Shown: positions 51,053 to 61,439, counted from the stretch's first letter. The stretch: 64,000 nucleotides of DNA from Deltaproteobacteria bacterium (GCA_029261815.1 JAJDAQ010000065.1:1-64000), one strand, 5' to 3'. Notes: a model not told the origin generated them from the letters alone. Made by a program: numbers and translations.

Positions 51053-51931
51053 CTAACGCGAGCCGGTCTCCCCAGACATCACCCGGAAGAACGGATGGTC
51101 CGGCGGAAGGACCATCGTGGTGCCTTCACCGATCGTATTGCGGTATGCCTCGAGGCTTCGCACGAAGTCGTAGAACTCAGGGTCGGCACCGTACGCGTCT
51201 GCGTACACGGCCGCCGCACGAGCATCGCCCTCGCCGCGTGCAATCTGGGCACCGCGCTGCGCTTGCGCAACGAGAACCTGGGCATCGCGGTCGGCATCCG
51301 CCCGGAGGCGACGGGCTTCTTCCTCGCCCTCGGCGCGATGCTTGCTCGCGAGTCGTTGTCGCTCGGATCGCATCCGCGCGTAGACGTTGCTCTCGGCCGC
51401 CGGCGGCAGCTCTGTACGGTTGATCCGAACGTCGAGGAGCTCAACTCCGAAGCGTTCGACCGCCTTCGCGCTGCGATCGGTGATCTCGGCCATGATCTCT
51501 TCGCGTTCGTCCTTCAAGACCTGCGCAAGGGTGCGTTGGCCGACGACGGCCCGGACCTGGTCGCGCACGTCCTCGTTGATCTGGCGCTCGGCCTCCGCCT
51601 GCTGATCTCCGAAGGTCTGGTAGAAGCGCTCCGGATCGACGATCCGCCAGACCGCATAGTGATCGACGATGATGCGTTCCTGGTCTGCGGTCGGCACGCC
51701 TTCCGTTGTCGCGCCGGAGCGAAGCGCCTGACGGCGAGCGTCGAACGTGTAGATCACGGCCCAGGGAGCGGTCCAGTCGATGCCGGCACCCGTGTGAGCA
51801 CGCGAGAGGCCGAACAGCACCGAAAACTTGTGTTGCCCCTCTTCCACGACGACCAGCGGCCCACGTCCAATGGCATAGAGGCCTCCGCTCACAAGAGCGA
51901 GCACCAGGACCAGTGTGACGAGCCACTTCAT
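51053..51931 (-). CDS. hflC: HflC SPFH protein
   Basis: VVVEEGQHKFSVLFG...DHYAVWRIVDPERFYQTFG...VYARMRSERQRLASKHRAEGEEEARRLRADADRDAQVLVA. Confidence 0.9.
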   Translation of the reverse strand: MKWLVTLVLVLALVSGGLYAIGRGPLVVVEEGQHKFSVLFGLSRAHTGAGIDWTAPWAVIYTFDARRQALRSGATTEGVPTADQERIIVDHYAVWRIVDPERFYQTFGDQQAEAERQINEDVRDQVRAVVGQRTLAQVLKDEREEIMAEITDRSAKAVERFGVELLDVRINRTELPPAAESNVYARMRSERQRLASKHRAEGEEEARRLRADADRDAQVLVAQAQRGAQIARGEGDARAAAVYADAYGADPEFYDFVRSLEAYRNTIGEGTTMVLPPDHPFFRVMSGETGSR

Positions 51932-52872
51932 TTCGAACCCTCGCCGAGGTTGAGCAAGGGAAGGACCGGCGTGTTGCCACTCTCGATCACCACGATCTCG
52001 ACGTTCGGCAGCACCTTCTCCATGGTTTCCAGGTAGAGCCGCTTACGCGTGATCTCGGGCGCCTTCTGGTACTCGACCAACAACGCCTGGAAGCGCTGGG
52101 ACTCTCCCTCGGCTTCGGCGATCTTCGCGTCCCGATAACCCTCGGCCGACGCAATGAGTTCCGCCGCCTCGGCGCGTGCCTGGGGCAACACCTGGTTGGC
52201 GTACGATTCGGCTTCGTTGATCTGGCGGCTGCGGTCCTGGCTCGCAGCGAGCACGTCGTCGAACGCGTCTCGCACGCCCGCTGGAGGCTGCACGTCCTGG
52301 ATGGCGACCCGTTCGATCTCGATCCCCGCCTCGTAGGAGGTCAGGATCTGCTGCAGCAGGCGCCCGACCTCGATCCCGATCAGATCCTTCTGCTCGGCAA
52401 TGATCGCGTCCGCATTGCTGCGGCCGACGACCTCGCGCATCGCAGCCTGTGCAGCGTCCGCAAGCATGCCGTCCAACTCCGCGACCCGATACAGGGCATT
52501 GAACGCGTTCGTGATGCGGTACTGCACAACGAATTCTGCATGGATGATGTTGTTGTCGCTGGTCTGCATGGCCGTCTCGACCAGCGTCTTTGCATCCGTG
52601 GCGTCCACATCGCCGAACTCACGACGACGACTCTCCTGAATCCGCACTGTTTCAACCTTGGTGATCGGCCACGGCGCCGGCAGGACGTGGATGCCCTGCG
52701 CCTTCAGCGTCTCATGGTGGCTGCCCGCGAGAAGGACGACCGCGTGCTCGCCTGGATTCACGGTCACGAGACCCATCGTCGCGTACCACGCGCCAATGGC
52801 GCCGACGACCACCACGATCAGCGTCACCCGCCGGAGCCAACTCCCGGCCTTGCGCTCGACCTCGTCGGCCAT
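51928..52872 (-). CDS. hflK: HflK SPFH protein
   Basis: VNPGEHAVVLLAG...TSDNNIIHAEFVVQYRI...IQDVQPPAGVRDAFDDV. Confidence 0.88.
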   Translation of the reverse strand: MADEVERKAGSWLRRVTLIVVVVGAIGAWYATMGLVTVNPGEHAVVLLAGSHHETLKAQGIHVLPAPWPITKVETVRIQESRRREFGDVDATDAKTLVETAMQTSDNNIIHAEFVVQYRITNAFNALYRVAELDGMLADAAQAAMREVVGRSNADAIIAEQKDLIGIEVGRLLQQILTSYEAGIEIERVAIQDVQPPAGVRDAFDDVLAASQDRSRQINEAESYANQVLPQARAEAAELIASAEGYRDAKIAEAEGESQRFQALLVEYQKAPEITRKRLYLETMEKVLPNVEIVVIESGNTPVLPLLNLGEGSK

Positions 52873-53700
52873 CTACGCGTCCGCACCTTCGTTGACAGTG
52901 ACTTCGAGGGCTTCTTCCGCTGCGGCTTTCTCATCTGCGGCTTCCTTGTCGTCCGCTTCGACGAGGTGCTCGTAGAACGGCCGCAGGATGTCGATCGGAA
53001 TCGGGAAGACGATCGTGGAGTTGTTCTCCGTCGCGATCTCTGACAGCGTCTGCAGGTAGCGAAGCTGCAGCGCGCTCTTCTCGCCCGACAGGATGCGCGA
53101 CGCCTCCGCGAGCTTCTGCGCGGCCTGCGCTTCGCCCGCGGCATGGATGATCTTCGAGCGCTTCTCACGCTCCGCCTCCGCCTGCTTCGCCATCGCACGC
53201 TGCATGTCGGGCGGAAGGTCGATCTGCTTCACTTCGACCGCGCGCACCTTGATGCCCCAGGGCTCGGTCTGGTCGTCGATGATCTCCTGGAGCTGACGGT
53301 TGATCGCGTCCCGCTCGGAGAGGAGTTCGTCCAGTTCGGCCTGGCCACAGACGCTCCGCAGGGTCGTCTGCGACAGCTGCGACGTACCGTACAGGTAGTT
53401 CTCGACGTTGATGATGGCGTGGTTCGGGTGCAACACGCGGAAGTAGATGACGGCATTCACCTTCACCGACACGTTGTCGCGCGTGATCACTTCCTGGGGA
53501 GGTACGTCCATCACGATCTCGCGAAGACTGACCTTCACCATGCGATCGACGAACGGAATGATGAAGCGAAGACCTGCATCCTTCACGCCGACATAACGAC
53601 CCAGCCGGAATATGACGCCGCGCTCGTACTCCTGCAGGATGCGCACACCCATTACCAGGAACCCGGCCAGCACGGCGATCGGGATCAATATTGCGGTCAT
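52873..53700 (-). CDS. Slipin/stomatin-family SPFH protein
   Basis: [71 protein letters not shown]. Confidence 0.92.
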   Translation of the reverse strand: MTAILIPIAVLAGFLVMGVRILQEYERGVIFRLGRYVGVKDAGLRFIIPFVDRMVKVSLREIVMDVPPQEVITRDNVSVKVNAVIYFRVLHPNHAIINVENYLYGTSQLSQTTLRSVCGQAELDELLSERDAINRQLQEIIDDQTEPWGIKVRAVEVKQIDLPPDMQRAMAKQAEAEREKRSKIIHAAGEAQAAQKLAEASRILSGEKSALQLRYLQTLSEIATENNSTIVFPIPIDILRPFYEHLVEADDKEAADEKAAAEEALEVTVNEGADA

Positions 53701-53769
53701 TCGTTCCCCTCCATTCGAACGTTTTCCGATCCCTCGGGGTGGGCCCCCGGCGTCGGTCATTCAGACGAC

Positions 53770-55125
53770 TCAGTCCTGTACGCGTTTCACTTCGAGACGA
53801 AGACCGTCCACGGCCACCGCCTCGACCCTCGTTCCCTCAGGAACGGATTCGTTCGCGATCGCCTTCCAGTGCTCACCGCGCAGGAAGACCGTGCCCTCTG
53901 GCGAGAGCGCGGACTTCGTCACGCCGCGCAATCCTACCAACTCGTGCACGCCGGCCACCTGCCGGATCGATCTCGTCCGCCCCATGGCCACGACGATGGC
54001 GAACATGCACGCCGTGAACGTACCGACGAGCGGCACGAGGAAGGACCAGAAGTTGATGTTGAGATTGGAGACGTCGGGGCGATCGAACACCATCGAGCCA
54101 CCCACAAGGAGCATCGCGGCACCGAGTAGGACCAGCACGCCGTACGCGGGAAAGAAGGCCTCGACCGCCATCAATCCGATCCCAACGGCGACCAGCACCA
54201 GACCGGCTGCCGACAGGGGAATCGTCTGCCCCGCGATCAGGCCAAGGGTGATGCAGACAAGTCCGATTGCACCCGGAATGATGCCGCCGGGGTTGTTGTA
54301 CTCGAAGTAGAGACCGGCCATTCCGATCAGCATGAGGATGCTGAGGATCTCGGGGCTCGAGATCGTGAAGAAGAATCGCACGAGCGGATCCATCGCGATC
54401 TCTTCGACCGGCATTCCTGCGGTTCGGAGGATGACCACGCGCCCTTGGAGCGATACTTCTCGGCCATCGAGTTGCGCGATCAGGTCGGCACGATCCTCGG
54501 CGATCAGGTCGATGACGTTCAGCTCGAGCGCCTCTTCAGCAGATGCAGCGACGGACTCCCGCACGGCGCTCTCGGCCCATTCTGCGTTGCGCCCCCGCTC
54601 CTCGGCGACCGCGGCCATGTAGGCGGCCGTGATGTTCTCCACCTTCTCCATCAGGTAGTCCGTGGGCTCGGTCGTGCCGTCTTCGTTCTTTTCGCCCTTT
54701 GGATTCTCGGTGCCCGAAAACACCGGGTGCGCGGCCCCGATCGTGGCACGCGGAGACATCGCGGCGACATGACCGGCGATGGTGATCATGGCGCCCGCGG
54801 ATCCGGCCCATGCTCCACGCGGTCGGATGAACACGACCACGGGGACTTCGGCACTCAGCATTCGTTGAATGATGTTCTTGGTGTCCGGCAGTACACCACC
54901 GGGCGTGTCCATCTCCAGGATGACGGCCGCGGCACCACTCTCCTCGCCTCGATCGATCGTCCCGGTGATGTAGTCGGCCGAAGCGGCATTGATCGCTCCG
55001 TCAAGTTCGATGACGAGGATGGCGCCGCTCCGCTCCTCGACGTCCGTTCCCTCCCCTTCCGCCTGAACCGCGCCCGCGAGCAGGATCCACACAAAGCCGA
55101 GGACGGCCGCGAGTCTCCGGCTCAT
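53770..55125 (-). CDS. NfeD-family membrane protein with ClpP-class serine protease domain
   Basis: ILVIELDGAINAASADYI...MDTPGGVL...GAWAGSAGAMITIAGHVAAMSPRATIGAAHP; C-terminal TMs and NfeD OB fold; ATGA overlap with coaBC. Confidence 0.92.
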   Translation of the reverse strand: MSRRLAAVLGFVWILLAGAVQAEGEGTDVEERSGAILVIELDGAINAASADYITGTIDRGEESGAAAVILEMDTPGGVLPDTKNIIQRMLSAEVPVVVFIRPRGAWAGSAGAMITIAGHVAAMSPRATIGAAHPVFSGTENPKGEKNEDGTTEPTDYLMEKVENITAAYMAAVAEERGRNAEWAESAVRESVAASAEEALELNVIDLIAEDRADLIAQLDGREVSLQGRVVILRTAGMPVEEIAMDPLVRFFFTISSPEILSILMLIGMAGLYFEYNNPGGIIPGAIGLVCITLGLIAGQTIPLSAAGLVLVAVGIGLMAVEAFFPAYGVLVLLGAAMLLVGGSMVFDRPDVSNLNINFWSFLVPLVGTFTACMFAIVVAMGRTRSIRQVAGVHELVGLRGVTKSALSPEGTVFLRGEHWKAIANESVPEGTRVEAVAVDGLRLEVKRVQD

Positions 55126-56330
55126 TCGCGCGCTCCGCACAGCTTCTCGACGCGATCGAGGATGCGCGACGCGACCTCGGTCTTGGGCAACAGCGGGAGT
55201 TCCTCGGTATCGCCATCCGGCGTCAGCAGGATCACGGCGTTCTCGTCCGTCTCGAACCCGGCGTCGGACCGCGAGATATCATTGGCCACGAGCAGGTCGC
55301 ATCCTTTCCGCGCGAGCTTTCGTCGCGCCGCGGGGAGGACGTCATGGCTCTCGGCGGCGAACCCCACGACGACCCGCTGGTCTCGACGCGCGCTGATCTC
55401 GGCCAGGATGTCGGGGTTCCGCACCATCTCGAGTTGGAGGCCCTCGCCGTCGGCCAGATCCTCCTTCTTGATCTTTCGATCCGACGCGTTGGCCGGTCGG
55501 AAGTCGGCGACCGCCGCGGACATCACGATGATGCGCGCCGCGTCGAACTCGGCCAGTACCGAAGTCCGCATTTCTAGCGCTGTCTCGACGTCGACGCGCC
55601 GAACGCCTGCCGGGGTCGCCAGACCGGTCGGCCCCGAGATCAGTACGACCTCGGCGCCGCGCCGCGCTGCCTCGGCCGCGATCGCATAACCCATTTTTCC
55701 TGACGACCGATTCGTGACGCTACGCACCGCGTCGATCGGCTCCCGCGTTCCACCCGCGGTCACCACCATGCGGTTCCCGTGCATCGATCGCGTACCCAGC
55801 AGGAGCGAAGTCCGTGCTGCGATCGCCTCTGGGTCGCTCATTCGGCCCTGGCCTTCCCAACCGCACGCCAGTTCGCCCGAGTCCGGGCCCTCGACGAGGA
55901 CGCCGCGCTCGCGAAGTGTCTCCAGGTTGGCCTGCGTTGCCGCGTGGTCCCACATGTTGACGTTCATTGCGGGGACCACGAGCACGGGCGCGCGGGTCGC
56001 CAGCAGGACCGTGGTCGCGAGATCGTTGGCCATGCCCTGCGCCATGCGCGCCAACAGGTCCGCGGTCGCGGGCGCCACGACGACGAGTTCGGCCCAATCG
56101 GCCACTTCGATGTGACCGATCTGCCCTTCCTCGCCCGGATCGAACAGGGACTGGCGGACCGGCGCCTGCGTGAGGCTTTGCAGGACGAGGGGCGAAACGA
56201 ACGAACTTGCGGCTTCGGTGAGGACGCAGCGCACTTCTGCGCCCGCCTTTGTCCACGCGCGCACGAGTTCCGGCACCTTGTAGGCCGCGATCCCTCCGCC
56301 CACGACGAGGAGGATCTTCCGTCCGTTCAT
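55122..56330 (-). CDS. coaBC: Bifunctional phosphopantothenoylcysteine decarboxylase/phosphopantothenate-cysteine ligase
   Basis: MNGRKILLVVGGGIAAYKVPEL; PAMNVNMWDHAATQANLETL; VTAGGTREPIDAVRSVTNRSSGKMG. Confidence 0.96.
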   Translation of the reverse strand: MNGRKILLVVGGGIAAYKVPELVRAWTKAGAEVRCVLTEAASSFVSPLVLQSLTQAPVRQSLFDPGEEGQIGHIEVADWAELVVVAPATADLLARMAQGMANDLATTVLLATRAPVLVVPAMNVNMWDHAATQANLETLRERGVLVEGPDSGELACGWEGQGRMSDPEAIAARTSLLLGTRSMHGNRMVVTAGGTREPIDAVRSVTNRSSGKMGYAIAAEAARRGAEVVLISGPTGLATPAGVRRVDVETALEMRTSVLAEFDAARIIVMSAAVADFRPANASDRKIKKEDLADGEGLQLEMVRNPDILAEISARRDQRVVVGFAAESHDVLPAARRKLARKGCDLLVANDISRSDAGFETDENAVILLTPDGDTEELPLLPKTEVASRILDRVEKLCGARE

Positions 56331-56377
56331 GCGCAGGTCCCCCTTCCGTCGGGACAGCACACTGGCCCACCGACAGA

Positions 56378-56401
56378 AACTCCCTGGAAAAACCGGGAGT
56401 T
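56378..56401. other. Stem-loop between coaD and coaBC
   Basis: aactccc-tggaaaaacc-gggagtt, 7-bp arms with inner gg/cc pairs; no clear T-tract. Confidence 0.5.
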
Positions 56402-56453
56402 CAGGGAGGGTACCCGCATCCCCAACGGGGGTCCAACCACAGAGATGACCGCC

Positions 56454-56951
56454 TCAGCCCTTGGCAAGGCGTTCCCGCAGTCGCTTCTCGACGGCCGGCG
56501 GGAGCCATTCCGAGACGTCGGCTCCGAACAGGACGAGTTCCTTCAGGCGAGAGGAGCTGACATAGAAGTACTCCTGACTCGTCATCAAGAAGAGCGTTTC
56601 GATTTCGGGACGCATGTGGCGGTTCATCAGTGCCATCTCGAATTCGTACTCGAAGTCCGCGTTTGCCCGGAGTCCACGAATGATCGTGCCGACACCGATC
56701 TTGGTGGCGTAATCCACGACGAGGCCTTCGAACGAAGTCACCGTCACTCCCGGGGTATCGGCGAGGACCTCTTCCAGCATCGCGATGCGATCCTCGGTAC
56801 TGAACATCCCGTTCTTGCCGACGTTGTGCGCCACGGCCACGGTCAACTCGGGAAAGACATTGCTCGCACGATGCACCAGGTCGAGGTGCCCGTTCGTGGG
56901 CGGGTCGAAGCTCGCGGGAAACAGCGCGCGGCCGATTCGTTGCTCACTCAT
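56454..56951 (-). CDS. coaD: Phosphopantetheine adenylyltransferase
   Basis: RALFPASFDPPTNGHLDLVHRA; YEFEMALMNRHMRPEIETLFLMTSQEYFYVSSSRLKE. Confidence 0.96.
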   Translation of the reverse strand: MSEQRIGRALFPASFDPPTNGHLDLVHRASNVFPELTVAVAHNVGKNGMFSTEDRIAMLEEVLADTPGVTVTSFEGLVVDYATKIGVGTIIRGLRANADFEYEFEMALMNRHMRPEIETLFLMTSQEYFYVSSSRLKELVLFGADVSEWLPPAVEKRLRERLAKG

Positions 56952-57531
56952 GGGGGGGCGATTCCTCTCCTTGGGGACCCCGAAGGGTCGCATCGGAAAC
57001 ATAGAATGTGACGAGCGTGTCTCCGTAGCGCCGTTCCTGGGTCTGGCGCAATCCGGCGAACTCCCCAGGAGGATGCCGACGATCGCTCTCGACGACCACC
57101 TCTCCGTCGAGCGTCAGTATTTCGGCCTCAGCGATCTCAGACAGCGCCCGGCCCGCGACGTCGCCCGCATACGGAGGGTCGAGCAGGATCAGATCGAATC
57201 GCTCGCCCGAACGGCCGAGACGTTGCACGGCCGCGACCGCATCCGATTTGAGCACCTTCGCGTCTTCGCTTGCCTCGAGTGCTTCGAGGTTGGAACGCAC
57301 CTGCGCCACCGACGCGACAGCGCGGTCCACGAAAACGGCCGACGCGGCGCCTCGCGAGAGTGCCTCGATCCCGAGCGCGCCAGATCCTGCACACAAATCA
57401 AGCACGGCCGATCCCGACAAGTCGCCAAGCACCGCGAACAACGACTCCCGCACGCGGTCCGACGTCGGCCGAACGTCACGACGGGGAACACCAAGCCGAC
57501 GCCCGGCCCAATTTCCTCCGGTGATGCGCAC
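56944..57531 (-). CDS. rsmD: 16S rRNA (guanine(966)-N2)-methyltransferase RsmD
   Basis: VRITGGNWAGRRLGVPRRDVRPTSDRVRESLFAVLGDL; LDLCAGSGALGIEALSRGA; LILLDPPYAG; GTG start. Confidence 0.93.
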   Translation of the reverse strand: MRITGGNWAGRRLGVPRRDVRPTSDRVRESLFAVLGDLSGSAVLDLCAGSGALGIEALSRGAASAVFVDRAVASVAQVRSNLEALEASEDAKVLKSDAVAAVQRLGRSGERFDLILLDPPYAGDVAGRALSEIAEAEILTLDGEVVVESDRRHPPGEFAGLRQTQERRYGDTLVTFYVSDATLRGPQGEESPPHE

Positions 57532-57732
57532 GTCTATGGCCTCCGACGCGACAGGCGTCCGGCGTCCCGGATCCACCCGGATCGGGGACGGCAAAAGATT
57601 GCCTGAATCGACCGCGAACGCACAGAAAAGTCGTTGCAGCAACGGCGCGCCCTTGCCTATTGTGCGTCCCCCTCGGACGGGAACACTATTCTGTGTGACT
57701 CGCCGCATCGATCGAGGACAACCGGAGCCCCC

Positions 57733-57969
57733 ATGGCCAACTCAGTGGAGCGTACAAAGAAGAAGCTGCCGGAACGCCTTGCGCAAGTGCGCGGCGAGCG
57801 GTCGCAACGTCAGTTCGCGCGCGAACTCGGTGTCTTCCAGCAGAACGTGAACCGCTACGAGAGTGGCACGACGCCCCACACGGATTTCCTCATTCAACTC
57901 GCCCTCACCGAGAACATCTCGATCGACTGGCTGCTCCTTGGCAAGGGCCGCATGCGCCGGAGCCGCTAG
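57733..57969 (+). CDS. XRE-like helix-turn-helix protein
   Basis: LPERLAQVRGERSQRQFARELGVFQQNVNRYESGTTPHTDFLIQLALTENISIDWLLLGKG. Confidence 0.85.
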   Translation: MANSVERTKKKLPERLAQVRGERSQRQFARELGVFQQNVNRYESGTTPHTDFLIQLALTENISIDWLLLGKGRMRRSR

Positions 57970-58128
57970 AGGCCACGACCTTTCCGAGGAACGGAAGCGC
58001 GCTTCCTCTTCTGCCGTCGTGCTGCCGGTCGTCTCCTAGCGGCAACTGCGTCCTCCAACCACGCGCAGGCTCAGGCCGAACCCGACTGTACACCCAGCGC
58101 GGCACGCGACTTGCTAATTCGCAGACCG

Positions 58129-58467
58129 ATGACGTACGCGCTCGCTGCCCTCGCCCTGCTTTCCGCGCTCGCCGACCACTGGACCACCTGGCTGTGCTTG
58201 CGGGCACCGGTTCCGGGTATCGAGATCGTCGAGGCGAACCCACTCTCCGACTGGATCTTCCGCGAGTTCGGACTGGTTGAGGGACTCGCCCTCGATACCG
58301 CGGTCACGTTGATCGCCGTAGGGCTGCTGGTCCGATCGCCGCTGTTCTCGCCACGAAGCAAGCAGGCCGCCCTCTTCGCCGTGTTCGCAGTGACGAGTAT
58401 CGCCGTTGCCAACAACCTGAAAGCGGTTCGGCTGATCGGCCTCGGGCTCGACGGCCTACCCGCTTGA
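58129..58467 (+). CDS. DUF5658-like small membrane protein
   Basis: LSALADHWTTWLCLRAPVPGIEIVEANPLSDWIF; three to four TMs. Confidence 0.6.
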   Translation: MTYALAALALLSALADHWTTWLCLRAPVPGIEIVEANPLSDWIFREFGLVEGLALDTAVTLIAVGLLVRSPLFSPRSKQAALFAVFAVTSIAVANNLKAVRLIGLGLDGLPA

Positions 58468-58475
58468 CCCCCGAT

Positions 58476-60005
58476 TCAGGGCGCGTCGGGAACCACTAGC
58501 GTTTCGACATAGGCATCGACGGCGTCCATCGCGCGTCCCGCGCCACCGCGGTAGCCGTTCACCAGGAACGCGAACACGTAGGCATCGCCGGCTTGCGAAA
58601 CTGCAAAGCCGGCGAGCGCAGTCACACCGTTGAGCGTGCCCGTCTTTGCGCGCACCTGGGCGCGCGCCCCTTCGGCCCGCTTGCGCAGGGTTCCGTCAAC
58701 GCCCGCGATCGGCAACGCGCCAACGAGGTCGGGGCCGAGCGCAAAGTCGCGATCGGCCGCGCGCATCGCATCGACCAACAAGCGCGCCGATACCCGGTTG
58801 TCACGAGACAAGCCGGAACCGTCTACCAGGGAAGCGCCCTCAAGAGAGACGCCCATCGCCTCAAGGCGCCGCTGCACTTCGGCCATGCCTGTGAGCCACG
58901 TCCCGACTGGCCGCGACGGTTCGGGGTCCTTGCCGCGCGGTCCACGCGCCAGTGCCTTGACCAGGCTCTCGGCCATCATGTTGCTGCTGTGCTTGAGCAC
59001 GAGCGAGACGATGTGATGCATCGGATGCCCTGCGAATGCCAGCACTTCGACTGCCGAGGGCGGAACGGTTCCCGCCTGGATCGTACCGGTCACCTCGATC
59101 CCGTTCGCGCGGAGCTGACTCGCCAGAACAGAACCCGTGTACGCAAGCGGGTGCGAAACGCTTCGCCAGACGTCCGCGGGTTTTCGACCGGGGCGAACAC
59201 TCCCCGACACCACGATCTGGTCGCGCCCGCTCAACCCCTTGCGTTCGACCCGCAGCCCGCGCCGCGAACGCGCCGTCTGCGCTCGGTTCACCACCTCGAA
59301 GTACGGAACCGGCGGGTCGATTCGGACGACCACCGGGTCGCCGACTGCGTCGCCCGGCGTCACGATCACCCGGAACGCACCGTAGTTGGCCGTCAGTGCG
59401 CCAATTGGACCGTGATAGGCACGAGATGTGATCGGGGCCCAGCTTGGATGCCAACGTTCACGATCGAACCCACTGTCGTCGAGCACGATACCGTCGACCC
59501 GCGACACCCCCTTCGCCGCAAGGTCTGCAGCAAGCCGCCACCACTGCTCAGAGGTCAGGCTCGCGTCGCCAGCGCCCTCCACGAAGAGGGTCTCGAGGCG
59601 CCCGGTCGCGTCGAGCGGCCGGTCCGCGAGCAACCGCGTTTCGAACCGATGGCCCGCCCCGAAGCCGTCCAACGCCGCAATCGCGGTGAGCAGCTTCTGG
59701 GTGGATGCCGGCACGAGGGCGCGGTCGGCCGAGCGCGCGTGCACGGTCGCTCCCGTCTCACGATCGACGACGAGCACCGAAAGGGATGCGCCCTGTAGAG
59801 CCGGTGCAGCAAGCGCTCTTTCGAGTCGCACCGCAAGATCTTCGGCCGCTACGGGGAGCGCGAAACAAAGCGCGGCCGCGAAAGTCGCAGCGAACCCGAC
59901 GATGAGATGTCGCCAGGAGAGACCGTTCAACTGTAGGCGCACTGAGCCCTCCCGAGGGGGGCGTCGGTTGACGACCGCGAGCTTATCCGGGACGTTGCCG
60001 GCCAT
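58476..60005 (-). CDS. dacB: D-alanyl-D-alanine carboxypeptidase/endopeptidase, PBP4 (S13) family
   Basis: LVPASTQKLLTAIAAL (SxxK); KHSSNMMAESLVK (SxN); VRAKTGTLNGVTALAGF (KTG); signal peptide. Confidence 0.94.
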   Translation of the reverse strand: MAGNVPDKLAVVNRRPPREGSVRLQLNGLSWRHLIVGFAATFAAALCFALPVAAEDLAVRLERALAAPALQGASLSVLVVDRETGATVHARSADRALVPASTQKLLTAIAALDGFGAGHRFETRLLADRPLDATGRLETLFVEGAGDASLTSEQWWRLAADLAAKGVSRVDGIVLDDSGFDRERWHPSWAPITSRAYHGPIGALTANYGAFRVIVTPGDAVGDPVVVRIDPPVPYFEVVNRAQTARSRRGLRVERKGLSGRDQIVVSGSVRPGRKPADVWRSVSHPLAYTGSVLASQLRANGIEVTGTIQAGTVPPSAVEVLAFAGHPMHHIVSLVLKHSSNMMAESLVKALARGPRGKDPEPSRPVGTWLTGMAEVQRRLEAMGVSLEGASLVDGSGLSRDNRVSARLLVDAMRAADRDFALGPDLVGALPIAGVDGTLRKRAEGARAQVRAKTGTLNGVTALAGFAVSQAGDAYVFAFLVNGYRGGAGRAMDAVDAYVETLVVPDAP

Positions 60006-60077
60006 CAATCGCAAGCCGAAATTGCGCCGAGCGCAAAGATGTAGGTGGGCTTGCCGCACGTTGCAAAGGGGGAGCGC

Positions 60078-61439
60078 GTGCTGAATGCCATCTGGCTCTT
60101 CATGGTTGCGGCGGCCGTCCTTTGCGCGGCCGCGCTTGCTGATGTTCCCGTTACCGGGGCCGACGGCCAGGTCTTGCTGAATTCCCGCGGCGACGAGATC
60201 ACGCGGATGGCCCACCTATCGAGTGGGATCCTCGTGTCGGCCAAGAGCGCGATCACCCTGGTAATCGGCCTGACCGGCGCCATGATGCTGTTCCTGGGAC
60301 TCGTCCGCGTGGCCACCGCCGGAGGGCTGCTTCGCCCGATCGTGGCTGCGCTGCGCCCGATCCTGGTGCGCCTCTTTCCCGATGTCCCCGCCGACCACCC
60401 TGCCATGGGTGCGATGATCATGAACTTTGCAGCCAACATGTTGGGGCTCGGCAACGCAGCGACGCCATTCGGCATCAAGGCCATTACGGAACTCGATCGA
60501 CTCAACCCACAACGTGGGTCCGCGACGAACGCGATGGCCCTCTTTCTGGCGATCAACACCTCGTCGATCGTCTTGATGGCACCCACCGGAACCGTCGCCA
60601 TTCGGCTTGCCACGGGGTCGGAGATGCCCTTCGCGATCTGGATTCCCACGCTCTTCGCGACACTCTGTTCAACGATCACGGCCGTCACCGTATGTCTGGC
60701 ACTTCAACGCCTGCCTTGGTTCCGTCCCCGGCCGCCCGTGGACGTGGAAGACGCGCAGACGGCCACGGACGACATTGGAGCGCTTCCCGGGATGGATGCT
60801 GAGACCGCGGAGTGGCCGCTTTGGCGCAAGGTCGTGGCCGGCGCCGTCGCCCTCGGCGTGGTTGGCTTCGCGGTTCATGCCGTCGTCGTGGCGGATGATC
60901 CGACCGCCTACCTCCGCGACGTGGTGGCCGTGCACTGGCTGCTGCCCATCCTGGTCCTCGGTCTATTGGCCTTCGGGTTCCTCTCCGGCATCGATGCCTA
61001 CTCCGAGGTCGTTGCGGGTGCGCGCGAGGGAATGAGCGTCGCACTGCGAATCGCGCCGTTCCTGGTTGCCATCCTGGTCGCTGTCGGGATGTTTCGGAAC
61101 TCGGGCGCGCTCGACATCCTGATCGGCGCACTCTCGCCATTCACGACCGCGATCGGCGTGCCGGGCGAGGCACTGCCCATGGCGTTGATGCGCCCCCTCT
61201 CGGGCTCGGGCGCGCTCGGCATCATGAGCGAGACGCTCACGACCCATGGCCCGGACTCGTTCGTGGGGCTGCTCACGTCCACGCTGATGGGTTCGACGGA
61301 AACGACCTTCTATGTCCTCGCCGTCTATCTCGGTGCCGTCGGCGTACGGGACTCCCGACACATCCTGCCGGCCTGCCTCGCAGGCGATGTTGCGGGCTTC
61401 TTTGGTGCCGTTGTCGCGACGCACTGGTTCTTCGGCTAG
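60078..61439 (+). CDS. SpmA-SpmB fused nucleoside-recognition membrane protein
   Basis: N half VLNAIWLFMVAAAVLCA...FAANMLGLGNAATPFGIKAITELDRLN (SpmA-like); C half MALMRPLSGSGALGIMSETLTTHGPDSFVGLLTSTLMGSTETTFYVLAVYLGAVGV (SpmB-like); GTG 60078 after GGGGGAG. Confidence 0.9.
   Translation: MLNAIWLFMVAAAVLCAAALADVPVTGADGQVLLNSRGDEITRMAHLSSGILVSAKSAITLVIGLTGAMMLFLGLVRVATAGGLLRPIVAALRPILVRLFPDVPADHPAMGAMIMNFAANMLGLGNAATPFGIKAITELDRLNPQRGSATNAMALFLAINTSSIVLMAPTGTVAIRLATGSEMPFAIWIPTLFATLCSTITAVTVCLALQRLPWFRPRPPVDVEDAQTATDDIGALPGMDAETAEWPLWRKVVAGAVALGVVGFAVHAVVVADDPTAYLRDVVAVHWLLPILVLGLLAFGFLSGIDAYSEVVAGAREGMSVALRIAPFLVAILVAVGMFRNSGALDILIGALSPFTTAIGVPGEALPMALMRPLSGSGALGIMSETLTTHGPDSFVGLLTSTLMGSTETTFYVLAVYLGAVGVRDSRHILPACLAGDVAGFFGAVVATHWFFG

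Noticed and set aside
57632-57644. Palindrome CGTTGC-A-GCAACG upstream of the XRE gene at 57733
   Set aside because: Could be an autoregulatory operator, but it is a single short site about 90 nt from the start with no convincing promoter alongside.
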